A stretch of DNA of 64,000 bases from Diphasiastrum complanatum (GCA_029204225.1 CM055097.1:41520028-41584027), one strand, 5' to 3'. Positions 10,104-23,010 are shown, counted from the stretch's first letter. Numbers and translations are program-made. The notes: generated by a model from the sequence alone, not told the origin.

Positions 10104-12290
10104 CTTCCTCTTGAACCTTGCAGCTTTGTTCGTTCAATCCAATTGCCTCTCTTTTCTTGGTAAAGAGTGGCTTGTCGAGCAGTTTCGTGAGGAGATCTGC
10201 AATCATACTTTCTAATTTTATGAACTGGACCTGGAGCCCTCCTTTTGAGATCAAATCTTGAATGTGATGGTACTTCAGAGGAATGTGCTTTGTCTTTGAA
10301 TGGAAGACAGGATCCTGGGACAGATAGATGGCACTCTGGGAGTCCATCATCATCGTGCTTGGCCCCTCTTGTGGTATCCTGATTGCCTCCAACATCATCT
10401 GCAGCCACACAACCTCATTTGCCACTTTCGAGGCTGCGACATACTCAGCTTCGCAAGAGGATTGAGCTACCAGGGTTTGTTTTTTGCATATCCAGCTGAT
10501 TGCAGCTCCACACACTATTGTACATCTTCCAGTAATGGACTTGTTGTCATCCTTGCAGCTCGCCCAGCTCGCATCACTGTAGTGATGCAGCTCAAATTCT
10601 TTCTCCTCATTTCTAGCTCTGTAGGTTAATCCAATACTCTGGGTACCCTTCAGATACTGTAGGATTCATTTGGCCATTTGCCAATGTGCTAGACCAGGAT
10701 TGGAACAAAATTGGCTCAATGCGTAAACAGAGAAGGCCAGATCCGGTCTGGTACAAATTGTCAAGTACATCAGACTCCCGATTAAGTTCTGGTAGGGTAT
10801 ACCTGCCATCTTCTGTTCTTCCTCTTCTATTTTTGGGCAAATCTGTTTCGTGATCTTGGCTCCAACTATCATTGGTGTGGCTTTCTCTTTGCATTTCATC
10901 ATGTGGTACTGCTTCAGCACTTTTCTGGCGTATTCTGACTGACTCAAGTGCATTTCGCCATTTGTTCGATCTCTATTGATCTCCAACCCTAGGCATTTTG
11001 TTGCTTCTCCAAGATCTGTGATTTCGTAGCTTTCAGAAATCTGACTCTTCGTGTATTTGATCAGCATCAAGGAATGTCCTATCATCAGCGAATCATCCAT
11101 GAAAATGGTCAGTATCACAAAATCCTTTCCTACTCTTTTGATGTAGACATTATAGTCTGGTTGAGTAGGGTTGAAGTCTAGAGACTTCAGAAGACCATCA
11201 AGCTTTTTGTACCAGGCCCGTGATGCCTGTTTTAGATCATAGATGCATCTCTACAATCGATAGACATATTGTCTGTTGTCGGGGTCTTCATAGCCTTCAG
11301 GTTGCTTCATGAAGATTTCCTCCTCTAGATCTTCGTGGAGAAAGGCTGTTTTCACGTCAATCTGGTGAATTTCCAGATTGTACTGTGTGGCTTATGCAAG
11401 AAGTAGCCTTATGCTTATCATCTTCACCATGGGCAAATATGTGTCGAAATAGTCGACACCATATCTCTGTGTGTAGCCCTTTGCGACAAGCCTTGCCTTG
11501 TAGCGGCCAATAGTGCCACCTGATTTTAGTTTTTTTTTTGTATACCCACTTGCAGTCGACTATTTTTCTGTTTTCTGACAGTGGCTCTAATGTCCATGCC
11601 TTGTTTTGCCTCATCAACTCGATCTCCTCTGACATTGTCTGCTTCCAAAATTCTCCCTCTGAACTCTGGATAGCATCTTGGTATGTTGTTGGCTCTTCTG
11701 TGAAGCTGCAGTACTCGAACTACGTGTCTTCACTCCATTGAAGATTGTCAGAATAGTGGTCTAGAGGTCTTCTTTGTCTTATTGACCTTCGAGGTTCGTT
11801 TCGTCGCTGCTCAAACATTTCTTGTTCGTGGAGTCGACCCTCTGCTTCTTGTTGCTCTGGAGTCTGGGGCTCTGCATTCTGATTTGATGTTTGTCCTCAA
11901 TCTCCCTCTTGAATAGGCAGCAGTGTGAAGATCTCATGGCCTCTTTCGTCTTTTAGTCCAGGAAATTCGGACTCGTCGAACTTCACATCTCTGCTCGAAA
12001 CAACCTTCTTTGTGGTTGGATCGTAGAGTCTGTACACATGTGTTCCGTTCAAGTAGCCGACCAGGATTGTTTGCTCGGATTTGTCATTGGGCTTGTTTCT
12101 CTTTTCTTTTGGAATGTGCTTGTATGCTGCACATCCAAACACTCGTACGTATGATAGATCAGGCTTTCTGCCTGTCCACATTTCGTATGGTGTTTTTGTT
12201 CTCCAGTGTTGTCATTGTAGATCTGTTCTGCAGGTGTACAATTGCAACTATTGCCTCGGCCCAGAATTGACCTGGCAATTGAGCCTGTGC
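10104..12290 (-). pseudogene. Copia-1 pol remnant (integrase end, RT, RNase H)
   Basis: Read on the minus strand. 12290-11897 encodes the integrase C-terminal part, with QFWAEAIVAI, then WTGRKPDLSYVRVFGC. 11635-11357 is the RT N-terminus (MRQNKAWTL, then [11 protein letters not shown]). 11250-10666 holds the RT core with FMDDSL in place of the usual YVDD box, then TICTRPDLAFSVYALSQF. 10515-9871 is RNase H, with AISWICKKQTLVAQSSCEAEYVAASK and a KTKHIPLKYHHIQD block. Breaks: a frameshift near 11500, an in-frame TAG near 11246, and further shifts near 10665 and 10600. The protease and integrase active sites are absent. The remnant would not yield a working polymerase. Confidence 0.9.
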
Positions 12291-13022
12291 CTTGTTTCGT
12301 GTCTGTCTTTTATTCTGATTGGCGAACAATTTTTTGTCTTTGAATTCTCTTTTTGTGCGGAAGCTCTTACGGGATCCCAAACACTCGACTACGCATCACA
12401 GAACATATTTTATTCTAGCAATCAAGAGACACAGCACAAGGCCAAGAGATACACGAAATAGAGCGACTATATTGTCAGTTTGGTTTTAGAGCGAGATTGT
12501 CAGTGTCTCGCTCATTGGCGGATTGACTCTCTGCTCTTTCGATGTGTTCTGCTCGTTGGCAGACTTTCATGCACAGCTATGGTATATTTTCTTTCTTACT
12601 CTATTCGCTACGTCTCTCTCTGTTTCTTACAGATCTCTATATTCACTATCTCTCCACACTTTTTGTATGATCCAGAGAGGATCGTTTATACCTCTACTAT
12701 GTGGAGTTTACAAGATAGCTAAACGTAGAATCACAAGACTAGTTAACACTAATCAACTAGTTGGTTAGTCTCCGTCGTTGCTATTCGTTTCAGCTGGGCA
12801 TGAAGCCCGTTGAGCTGCCAACTGGCAACGCGAAGGAATTCTCTTCGTTTGTTTTGTTCTTTTTGTTTTGCGGTCTTGGAGGTGTGTTTACGATTCGCAA
12901 TTGATTCATGAATCATTCGTGCTTCGAGTCAAAGACATGTTGACTGTCGTGAATTGTTCTCATTTGACCTTCGTGTCTTGTTCATGCGGTGACAAAGTTG
13001 CAGGAGTTCACCATTTATGACA
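12291..13022 (-). repeat. Copia-1 5' LTR, inner end deleted
   Basis: About 732 bp, aligning with 9371-10103. The last ~22 bp present in the left copy are missing at the junction with integrase. The outer end ATTTATGACA is followed directly by the target duplication GATTG (13023-13027). Confidence 0.85.
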
Positions 13023-13027
13023 GATTG

Positions 13028-14015
13028 ATGAAAAGAAAGACATGTCCAAGCACATAGCAGATTTGGAAACAGAGAACACACTAATTAGCCAAAAGATTAT
13101 TCAGTTAAACCGCGAGTTAAAGATTGCCAAACAACACGAGGCAAAGTTTGAAGCTAAGCTCAAGAAGGTCAACCAGTCTGCCCAACAACTAGAAGATTAT
13201 GTGGTGAGCCTTCAGAATGCACTTTTAACGGCACAACACAAAGTGGACAAAGCAGTCCAGGATTCAAAACAGCAAGTCTTGTTGTTGACAGGTCAGTTGG
13301 ACTTAGCGGAATTGGAATGCGAACGACTTCAAGGTGAATTGGATGCAACCACCCTTGAACGTGATTCCTACTTGTAGACACAAGTGCCTGATCACCCAGT
13401 CACCCTAGACAAAATCAGATACTTGTTCCAAAAAGTGGAAACCTACTGTACTACACTGGCAAGGTTTCAAGAGAGATTCGATAAATCAAAAGGATGGCAA
13501 CCACTGAGCTGGGCAAGGCAAAAGCAATTATCAAGGATTATGAGAAAGCGAGTGCTCACGTGTTCGACGTCGGGCAACAAATGCCAGTTCCAGTCATGCC
13601 GCAATTCTCCCCTCAGCACCAGAAAGAGACAGAAATAGATACAGGGATAGATGCAGGCATAGACCAAGGTGGAGCACCTGATATACCACAAATAACGGAC
13701 ACCCAGTCTGCTGAAGCTGATCCATCTTCATCAGGGGCCAGAGTATTATTTCAAAAACCTGTCACCATCGAGGACCAAATTCAGAATTTTTTACACCAAC
13801 ATTCGCATATGTCCTTGAGAGGTGGCTGGGTGATCAAACTCAAAACCTCTGAGATAGAGGTCGAAAAGGAATTGGATAGGCTACCCACATTGGGAGAGCA
13901 GCTGACATGATGCACAACCACTTTTGAGAAATCTCCATATTCTATTATGAGCTATGTTGCCAGCCCTCGTCGATTGCAAGTCGATCCCTATTATTTGCCG
14001 ATGCCACGTCGCAAT
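13028..14015 (+). pseudogene. Unknown coiled-coil ORF, middle part
   Basis: Continues the frame of 9117-9348 in phase after Copia-1. The first ~115 codons are a long heptad-like helix rich in Glu, Lys, Gln and Leu (HIADLETENTLISQ and following), strongly suggestive of a coiled coil. Damage: in-frame TAG at 13375-13377 and a frameshift near 13490. The following frame (13494 on) runs through a Gln/Asp/Pro-rich linker to SLRGGWVIKLKTSEIEVEKE. A TGA follows at 13908-13910, after which the same frame stays open to 14015, where Copia-2 is inserted. No enzymatic motif is seen. Function unknown. Confidence 0.6.
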
Positions 14016-15246
14016 CGTTAGTGTATGATGTGAAATGCTTGGTCTACGATTGATTACGATTGCAGCGGATGTGACAAAAGCATAACACGAGAGGCGATTA
14101 TGATGTAAAACGATGCCTCTACCAACAATAAGAAAATAATGAACACAGTAGTAACTGCGATTTCAGGAACGTGGATTGTCTAGAGAATGGAATCAAAAGT
14201 TTGCCTGTCTCTATAACCATGTTTGTGTGCAAGAGAGTGAGAGAGACAATTGCATTCAATCAAGAACGTAAGGATTGAACAGTAGCGAATTTGTATATAT
14301 ATATAAAAGAAAATCGGAACACAATACAATAGCATTGATAAGCGTGTATTCCTACTTACAGATTCAAAACAATAGCTACAGTTCTAAATCTCTCTCTCTT
14401 TGTGTATAAATCACTAACTCTAAGGAGCTAGTTACTTAAGACCTTTTGGTTGTTTGATCACTATGTGCATACAAGTTGTTCAACTCAACAACACCTATCT
14501 ATCACCCCTTCTCTTTGCTCAGATCATATTTATAGCTGAGAGAGTATTCTGATTTATTGTAATTACAGTTTACAAGATGATTAACAGTTGTTTAAACAAG
14601 ATCCGTAGATCCGTTATTGGAGCATCGTGAAGGAGAGAAATATAGAGTAACGTATCCTCCGTATGTGTCGTAGTGCAAAGTTGTAGGCCGTGATGGCCAT
14701 CGTCTGTCCGCAATCATTTGAACAACCACTGGTTGTTCGATCAGTTGTTGATCGTTTGCCTTGTAGGTGATCGTTTGCTTCCTTCGTTGATAACCATAAG
14801 TGATAACTTACAGAACTGAACGATGAGATGGGTCAACCGTTGCTAGTTGACTTTGTAGGAATTCGTAAGTCATCGTCGCTGGTCGACTTCGTTGATAATC
14901 GTAAGTAGGTTGCTTATGTTTAAAAAACAGTTGAGGAGAGTTGACTCTGGTCATTCGTAGGAGGTCGTAAGAAGGTCACTTGCGGTGGTCGACGGGATTC
15001 CGCAAGTGCCCGTAGATGGTAACCTATGGGTTTAACGACTCCCTTGCGGTTTGCGGTTTGAGTCGTGCTTCTCCGTAAACAATGTTTTAACGGTTCCCTT
15101 CGGTCAGACCATAATCTGGCGATGACTTTGCGGTTCTGCTTGATTCAACTTTGCGTGTAATTTTGTAGACTGATTCTAAGAGATAGAATTCTTTGAGAGT
15201 AGAAGGAGGGCGAAGAGATGAGTAGGAGAAGATTAGAATTCCAACA
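14016..15246 (-). repeat. Copia-2 3' LTR
   Basis: 1231 bp; in element sense it starts TGTTGGAATTC. A TATA-like box (TATAAATA on the minus strand) lies at 14527-14534. The plus-strand left end CGTTAG has diverged from TGGTGG of the other copy. Confidence 0.9.
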
Positions 15247-15303
15247 CTCCCCCTTAAGCTTGCTGCTATGAATCTGGACTCAAATTGAGATTTAATAATT
15301 CTA

Positions 15304-17295
15304 TTAGAGTAGAATGTTTGTCCTTTGACAATTTTTTGCCAGAATGTCAGCCAACATATTGTCTGTGTGATAGTAACTTACTGCAACGTCTTCGTTCTGA
15401 ACCTTCTCTCTGAGAAAATGAAGTTGAACCTCTATATGTTTGGTCCTTGTGTGAGTTTGTCGGTTTAATGATAGAGCTATACAGCTCTGATTGTCGCATT
15501 GGAGTATAGTTGGACCAATTTGTGAAAATCTCAGATCCTGTAGTAGTCTTCTAAGCCATAAAATCTCCTTCACTGTTGATGTAGTTGCGACATATTCTGA
15601 TTCCATAGAGGATATATTCCATGGAATGGGTCCTCCTACAAGAAAGCAAATGTAGCCAGAGGTGGATTTTCTGGTATCTATGTCTCCTGCCCAGTCTGAA
15701 TCAGAATAGGTAATCAAAGAGAGTGCAGCTTCTGTATTTCCATTGTAACTCAAGGCATAATGCTTTGAGGATTGAATGTACTTCAGAACACTTTGTGAAG
15801 CTTTCCAGTGTTGTAGGCCTGGATTGGACATGAATTGCAACAACGTGCTTACAGCATATGCTAGATCAGGTCGTGTGCAAATCATAGAGTACATGAGAGA
15901 ACCTATGATAGACTGATAAGGGTAATTGCGTATTTCTTGCTGATCTGCGTTTGTTCTGGGAAACATGTCTTTGGATAGCTTGCATCCTGGATCCATAGGA
16001 ATGTCTATGGGCTTGCAATCCTCCATGTCATATCTTCGAAGTACATTAAACAGTGTCTTGGAATCAGCCGCATTAGTGCTAGAGTAGTTTTGCAGATAGC
16101 AAGCCGTAGACATAGCTTCTACCAAAAAGGTTTGAGACAAATGTGAATTTGCTATCATGGATCGTGCAACTTCCAACAATGTGCGGTTCTTCCGCTCTGC
16201 TACTCTGTTCTTTTGTGGAGTGTAGCTCGTAGTAAATTGGTGGTGCACGCCACATGAAGATAGGTAGTCCTTCATCTCATTTGACAAGAAATCTTTGCCT
16301 GAATCGGACCATAGGGCCTTGATCCTCTAATCAGTTTGATTCTCAGCGTATTGCTTGAAGTCTTTGAAGCAATGAAATGCTTCTAACTTGTTCTTAATGA
16401 TCATTACACTGGCAAATCACGAGTAATCATCAATGAATGTGATAAAATACAAAGCTTGATCTAATGAAGATACGCTCATAGGACCACACAAGTCACTGTA
16501 TATCAGTGACAAGATGGACTTCGCCCTTTTGGCTTGTCCTCTGGGAAATCTTGTTCTAGGTTATTTTCCTAGTAGACAATTTTCACAGATAGTTTGATTA
16601 GTTGTGGTGACAGCAATTATATTCATGTCCTTGACCATTTTATTGTGATTCATATATGAGATTGAACGCATGTTTAAATGACCTAATCTTTGATGCCATA
16701 AATTTGCATCTGAACGACTCACAGAAAGTGCAACGTCATGACTCAGTATGTACAAATTTCCTTCTCTGTAAGTAGAGAGGATTTTCTTTGAGTTCTCATC
16801 TAAAATAGTACATCGGTTGGCAGTGAACAAAGCTCTATAGCCCTGATCTGTGATCTTGCTAATAGACAAAAGGTTCTTTATTAATTTGGATACATAAAGT
16901 ACTCCATTGATCTGCCTAGTGATGCCATCAGAGAACTGTAGTTGAATAGACCCTTGGCCTTCAACTTGGTGTGAACTGGAGTCACCAAAGAAAATGTATT
17001 TTGATTCTGTAGCTATGAGTGTAGAGAAGAGGTCCTTGCATGGCATCATGTGTTGAGAAGCACTTGAATCGAGATACCAATGATGGGCATCTCTACTGGA
17101 TTGATCTTGTACCATCAGCGCCTTCTCTTCATCTTGAGATCCTTTGACTGTGTCAGAGTTCTCTTTTTGGTGCTGTTGCATCTTCTTCTTTGTTTCATTG
17201 TGTGTGAGGATGCGACAGTCTTTGATGTCGTGGTTGGTTCTTTTGCAATATCTGCAAAATAGCTTGGTCTTGGACGATGAGTGACTATACTGTTG
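15304..17295 (-). pseudogene. Copia-2 pol remnant with RT core deleted
   Basis: Minus strand. A zinc knuckle FCRYCKRTNHDIKDC (CX2CX4HX4C) lies near 17215-17260. The protease active-site region reads WYLDSSASQHM, where family members have DSGA. The GAG-pre-integrase block LWHQRLGHLNMRS ends at a stop after CLLGK (about 16561). Integrase resumes at about 16287 (TTSYTPQ, then RVAERKNRT). At about 16046 the integrase residues SKTLFN join directly to the late RT residues VLRRYDMEDCKPID. The whole RT catalytic core, including the YxDD box, is therefore missing. The RNase H part (YSDSDWAGD, RTKHIEVQLHFLREK) also lacks about 12 residues around 15620. Confidence 0.92.
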
Positions 17296-17991
17296 TTATT
17301 GTTGTGGTTGTGATGTCGATGGTTGTTCTGCCTTTGTCTTCTTAGCCTTGAAGCCTTTCTTCTTCTTCGATTGCTGCTTGTTTGAATATAATGCCATGGA
17401 TTTGGCACTCGTAGATGTAAACAAGCTTTTCCTCTTGACTTCTTCCTGCAACAAGCTTGTTGTCAATTTTTGGAAAGACAGCGCAGGAATATGGCTTAGA
17501 AGCAACACTAAATTATCGTAGGAGGACGGAAGACTGGCAAGAAGAGACATGGTAGAGTCTTCTTCTAATATAGGGGAACCTATTACAGCCAGTTGGTTCA
17601 TCAATTGTTTGAACTTATTCAGATGGTCGCCGACTGAGGTGCTTTCACTCATTCTAAGTGTTAGTACCTTCCTCCTCAAGAAGAGACGAGTCGAGACATC
17701 TGAGTTCTCGTAGATGCTGGTGAGTGTATCCCATGCTTCTTTGGAAGTAGTGTAGTTGGATACTTGAGCAATTTGAGTGTCTTTAAGGTTTAGAGATACA
17801 ATGGCAAGAGCCTTACCATCCTTGGCTTCCCAAGCTAGGAGTTGTTCGGGTTCTGCCGATCTGGCTAAAAAACTGTTAACGTATTCCCATAACTCCTTTT
17901 CAATCAGGATCATTCTCATTTTGAACTTCCACATGTGGAAGTCATCTCTGTTGAATTTATTGATCAAGCGGATCTCTAAGGTGCCTTCCAT
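17296..17991 (-). pseudogene. Copia-2 gag
   Basis: Capsid-like protein of Copia type, about 232 codons from the likely start MEGTLEIRL at 17991. This start is preferred because D carries the same block and because the longer frame runs into the primer site. Family features are KFNRDDFHMWKFKM near the N-terminus, the AWDTLTSIYEN and STRLFLRRKVLTLRM blocks, and a Lys-rich C-terminus. The frame ends at TAA in the Gln/Asn stretch, while the zinc knuckle lies just downstream in another phase, so gag and nucleocapsid are separated by a stop or shift. It would assemble retrotransposon particles; alone it is probably inactive. Confidence 0.85.
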
Positions 17992-18070
17992 AGTGATCAA
18001 AATTATACACAAACAATTTAGAATAGCTTTTGAAAAAAGATCTTGGACTCTAGTAATCCACTGAACCAAT

Positions 18071-18082
18071 GCTCTGATACCA
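18071..18082 (-). promoter_or_regulatory. Copia-2 primer binding site
   Basis: Reverse complement TGGTATCAGAGC matches the 3' end complement of plant initiator tRNA-Met, the standard Copia primer. It lies four bases inside the 5' LTR. Confidence 0.93.
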
Positions 18083-18536
18083 CTTTTGGTGGTGTATGAT
18101 GTGAAATTCTTGGTCTACGATTGATTACGATTGCAGCGGACATGACAGAAGCGAACACAAGAGGCGATTACGATGTAAGACGATGCCTCTACCAACAGTA
18201 AGAAAATATTGAACACAGTAGTAACTACGATTTCAAGAAGGTGGATTGTCTAGGGAACGGAATCAAAAGCATGCTATCCCTTTGGGTTATCAGAGTACGA
18301 GTCTATGACTGTCGTAACAGAACGATTGTGAAGCATCAGGCATCTTGGACAGCCATGCAATCTTGTCTCTGATAATCGTGTTTGTGTGCAAGAGAGTGAG
18401 AGAGACAATTGCATTCAATCAAGAACGTAAGGATTTAACAGTAGCAAATCTGTATATATATAAAAGAAAATTAGAACACAATAAAATAGTGCTGATAAGT
18501 GCATATTCCTACTTACAGATTCAAAACAATAGCGAC

Positions 18537-18742
<206 letters not shown>

Positions 18743-18857
18743 CACTAACTCTAAGGAGCTAGGTACTTAAGACCCTTGGTCGTTTGATCACTTTGTGCAT
18801 ACAGGTTGTTCAACTCAACAACACCTATCTATCACCCCTTCTCTTCATTCAGATACA

Positions 18858-18865
18858 TATTTATA
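18858..18865 (-). promoter_or_regulatory. Putative TATA box of Copia-2 5' LTR
   Basis: TATAAATA in element sense, conserved at 14527-14534 and in the related C 3' LTR at 48931-48938 on the plus strand. Confidence 0.55.
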
Positions 18866-19582
18866 GTTGTCAGCATATTCTGATTTATTGTAATTACAGT
18901 TTACAAGATGATTAACAGTTGTTTAAACAAGATCCGTAGATCCGTTATTGGAGTGTCGTGAAGGAGAGAAGTACAGAGTAACGTATCCTTCGTATGCATC
19001 GTAGTGCAAAGATGTAGTCTGTGATGGTCGTAGTCTATCTGCAATCATTCGAACAACCGATGGTCCTTCGATCAGTTGTTGATCGTTTGCTTTGTAGGTG
19101 ATCGTTTGCTTCCTTTGTTGATAACCGTATGTGATAACTTACAGAGCTAAATGATGAGATGGGTCAATCGTTGTTAGTTGACTTTGTAGGAACTCGTAAG
19201 TCGTTGTCGCTGGTCGACTTCGTTGATAATCATAACTAGGTTGCTTACATTTAAAAAACGGTTGAGGAGAGTTGACTCTGGTCATTCGTAGGAGGTCGTA
19301 AGAAGGTCACTTGCGATGGTCGACGAGATTCCGCAAGTGCTCGTAGATTGTAACCTATGGGTTTAACGACTCCCTTGCAGTTTGCGGTTTGAGTCGTGCT
19401 TCTCCGTAAACAATGTTTTAACGGTTCACTTTGGTCAGACCATAATCTAGTGATGACTTTGCGGTTCTGCCTGATTCAACTTTGCGTGTAATTTTGCAGA
19501 CTGATTCTGAGAGATAGAATTCTTTGAGAGTAGAAGGAGGGTGAAGGGATGAGTAGGAGAGGATTAGAATTCCAATAGCAAT

Positions 19583-19909
19583 AAATGGAAAGATTTGGGT
19601 GTACCAGTGGATCAAGTCACAATCTACACCCCAAATTGGCCCATCATTCATCAAGTTTATAATTGGCAAATATCCTTGGATTTTCACATAACCCTCCAAT
19701 TTTATGTTGTTGAGTACCGCAATTCACCAGACCCAACTGTGCATCAATCGGCTATCTTTGCCAATGATTTGTCCAGGTTGGCATCCACTACTATGAGATG
19801 GGATGATTGCCTACTCCCTTGGCATTCAATCCAAATCTTCCCATGGCGTCAGATAAAGTCCAAGACTAGCTGCCAATCGCAAGACTATATTAGCATGCAG
19901 CCATGCTAA
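19583..19909 (+). pseudogene. Unknown coiled-coil ORF, 3' part
   Basis: Resumes the reading frame cut at 14015 by Copia-2, codon for codon. The residues are rich in Trp, Tyr and Pro, for example VTIYTPNWPIIHQVYNW and LQFYVVEYRN. It ends at a stop at about 19907-19909. The aromatic, compact character differs from the coiled-coil part and suggests a folded C-terminal domain, which I do not recognise. About 230 bp further on lies a polypurine tract and LTR start. Confidence 0.5.
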
Positions 19910-20122
19910 GAGATTCTTGGGAATCAAGATTTGTGGCCTAGATAACTTCCAATTGGATTGCCGGAGCCAATAAGTGTTTTTTTTCGCACAAACATGACTT
20001 CAATACAGAGCGCCTGGAATTCATAGAGAAGGTGTAGGACCATCTCATCAAGGTACGACGCGAGCAAAACCACAGCTCAAAATAAATAAATCTCGCGAGG
20101 TGTCATGGGACCGCCACGAGTT

Positions 20123-20930
20123 TTGGTGGGGGATACTGTTGGAGGGTTTGCGGATCCCAAGGCAATCCTAATCCTAGCTAATAAGTGAGAGAGATTTGGC
20201 ACCCTGTGTGTGTAAGTCCAACCCGATGATCACATAGTTATTTGATAATTAGAAAGTCAATAAAAGGACTCTAGGCCTTTTTGCGGGACTTTTAATGTCG
20301 CAGGGCCTAAATGTCAAGTTACTGAATAAAGTTGGGTCTCCCACCAAAATGGGTTCAAATTCAAATTCAAATTGGTTCCCTCCAATTTTGAAATGGGTTC
20401 CCACTCTTTTTTAAGTTTGAATAGTTAGGGAGGTAGAAATTGGCCAACAGGATTTTGAGGCCAAGGCCCTCCTCTCCACTATAAATAGGGGCAAACTCGA
20501 GTTTGCTACACATGTCCATATCCTCATTTCAACACAAGCAGATTGGTTCTCTTATGGAATGGATTTGTGGATGTCCTTGCTCTCTATCTTTTTCCTCCAT
20601 CTCTCATACTTTTGTTGTATTTGCTAATTGGTGGATCTGATTATTATTGGGATTGCTATTTCTTATTCTTTTTGTGAGAGAGAAAGGGAGAGAGAGAAAG
20701 AGTAAGCTATCTTCATTGTGGATCATAGGGTTAATGGAGTAGTGTTAATGCTTAGGGTTAATAGATGTTAGAGTTAGATGTGGATCTTACATTCATGCTG
20801 AAATCTGAGATATGTTATCGCTCTCATGGGAACGAACCTATGCGTGACAACTAGCTTCATCTCCTTGATGCTAGAATGCTTAGATCTTGGGTTGAGGATA
20901 GGCCAGGAAGGAAACCCACTACAATAATTT
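20123..20930 (+). repeat. Polypurine tract and LTR (3' end uncertain)
   Basis: GGTGGGGGATAC (from about 20125) is followed by TGTTGGAGGG at 20137, a typical polypurine tract/LTR junction. A good TATA box, CTATAAATAGGGG, lies at about 20479-20491. No second copy of this LTR is found in the window, so the right end is a guess. It would be the 3' LTR of the element that carries the coiled-coil ORF. Confidence 0.55.
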
Positions 20931-21028
20931 AGAAAAAGGTCTAAATGAGGTGTTATACTAGTGGCCTACACTAGAAATTATTTTGAAAAGAATCTAAATG
21001 TGGTGTTATACTAGTGGCCTACAGCTAG
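20929..21028. repeat. 53-bp tandem duplication
   Basis: The words TCTAAATG, GGTGTTATACTAGTGGCC and CTAG recur with an offset of 53 bp (20940 and 20993). Confidence 0.8.
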
Positions 21029-22811
21029 GCATTTTGAGATTAGCAATTAATTTGAGTAGTTGATCTACTCATGAATAACGTTGATTTGTTAGACAAGTAG
21101 TCTAAATAGGATTCACCAAAAACTATTTTCTTAGACATTTTTTTTTATGTCACATATTCTATGAGTCATTAGGATTCATTAGTAAGATTAGGTGCATAAG
21201 ATATATGGAACTCTTCAGGGTAGAGTATTTTTTGATTGAGAAATAGACTTTAGTAACTCAAAGTGCGCAATTGGAGGACATAGCAGCCTAACATATCCAA
21301 GAATGACAATTGAATTGTTTTGAAATTTAATAGATTTGATTCTAGATAGAGAGCTAAAGTTTTTGTGGTCGAAGAAGATGGATATCAAAACTGTTTTCGT
21401 ATGCTTTCTATTTTTGACTGCTAGGTGATATCTTGAAATTTCAAATAAATGTAGTGTCTTGAAGAGTTGGCAATTGAAGGAGGACACAAGAGAGAAATGG
21501 AACACAAGAGAAACTAATGGAGGCAAAACCAGCCACCCAACCAAAAATGTATCTTCCCATAAATTCTACACCTCACCCTCTAGCCATGGTATGTGAAAAC
21601 ATAATGAAGCAAAGGAGATAGATAACCTAGAACTAAAAATCAAGAATGGTGAAGGGCAAATCTCTATCAATATCTATAGAGTTTGGTGACATGCATGTGT
21701 TCATGCAACTCTCATGCAATCCAGATTAGCTCCATTTACAACTCCACATTATGCATATATTCGTCACATGCCATGCACTACTCCACATGTCTCTCAATGG
21801 AGTTTGAGTCCTCACATAGTAATTAACTACCCTTGGGCCCTAAAAGGTCCTACTTATCAATATGTCATCAAAGGCCTCACTTCCTTACCTAAGGACCCAC
21901 GATATCTTTTAAAATGGATAAGGACGTAACACTTTCCCCCTCTTAAATAGGTTCTATCCCCATAACAAAAAGAAAAGAAAAGCCACCAAAAATTGAAATC
22001 CTGCATTATTCCTAAGAATCAATAACTTTGCACATGATCTTCTATTAACTACCATGTGTGAAATTATGATTTGTTAACATAAACACTTAGAACCTTATGA
22101 TTCGCCAATCATAATTCATTAGATTAAGTCACATATTTAACTATTAGACAATACTAGAGAGTATGTTCAAACACACCTCAAAAAAGCAAAAGAATTATTA
22201 TAAAATAAATCACAAATATTTTGTAAAGTAGACAGACCAAAAAAATATTATTAAAATCATGGTATTATACACTCATATATGATATTTCTAGTTTTGGCGA
22301 TTTTTATCAACACTTAAAAGGGAAATTTTGAATGCACATATCTATCTCTATAGATCTCCAAATTCAATTTTTTTTTAATAGGCATGTTTCTATAATCATA
22401 TAGGATATTTAAGAGTAGACAGGCTAAAAATTAAATGTACAATGTAGTCCCATATATGAAGATATCGAAGTTTCATCAGTACCCCCACATGTTTGACACA
22501 TCATATCTTACATATAAGTTGCTCAAAATGAATGTCTCAAAATTTTTAAATGGTAAATGTATATATGAAAAACACACATGTGAAAGGATTACATATAAGT
22601 TGTTCAAAATGAATGTCTCAAAATTTAAATCTGTAAATGTATATATATGAAGAACACACATGTGAAAGGATTTGATGTGATTCATCATAGTTTATGAGAT
22701 CATATGATTTTTTGAATAAGTGTTTGAAATGCACACAAATTTTTGTGTGCACTTTATGAGTGTTAAGTAATTCTAGGTTGAGCCTAAACACATAAGTAGC
22801 TTAATGCTCCG
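21029..22811. other. No gene recognised
   Basis: AT-rich spacer with short ORFs only. It includes the tandem duplication annotated at 22510-22672. Confidence 0.45.
22510..22672. repeat. 81-bp tandem duplication
   Basis: Two copies beginning ACATATAAGTTG and ending ACACACATGTGAAAGGATT, offset 81 bp. Confidence 0.85.
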
Positions 22812-22816
22812 AGGTG

Positions 22817-23010
22817 TGTTAAATATAATGTATAGTCTAAATGTCTAAAGGACTATCATATGCCACATGGACCACTCGGGTCCCCAACCGTCGCACCTCT
22901 GTGACATACACAGAGAGACACCTCTCTGTCACTTTCTATATGTAAGGGCTATTGCTCTCATTAACAACATTCAATATATATTCTCTTGTTCTCTCTCTCG
23001 TTCCACAATA
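22817..23010 (+). repeat. Copia-3 5' LTR
   Basis: 194 bp. By eye it differs from the 3' LTR at about five positions, all transitions, and lacks a ~33-bp segment present there. Confidence 0.93.

Larger units (their letters stand above)
9349..13022 (-). mobile_element. Copia-1, LTR retrotransposon with 5' internal deletion
   Basis: Full insertion bounded by the 5-bp duplication GATTG. LTR copies lie at both ends, starting TGTCA in the element's own (minus) sense. Internal order from right to left is integrase C-terminal end, reverse transcriptase, RNase H, the usual Copia order. Gag, protease, the integrase core and the primer binding site are missing because the inner end of the right (5') LTR is fused directly to integrase sequence near 12291. 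The element cannot be autonomous. It interrupts the coiled-coil ORF. Confidence 0.9.

Noticed and set aside
20940-21028. Second LTR copy for the element with the coiled-coil ORF
   Set aside because: The repetition is a local 53-bp tandem duplication, not a copy of the LTR start at 20137.
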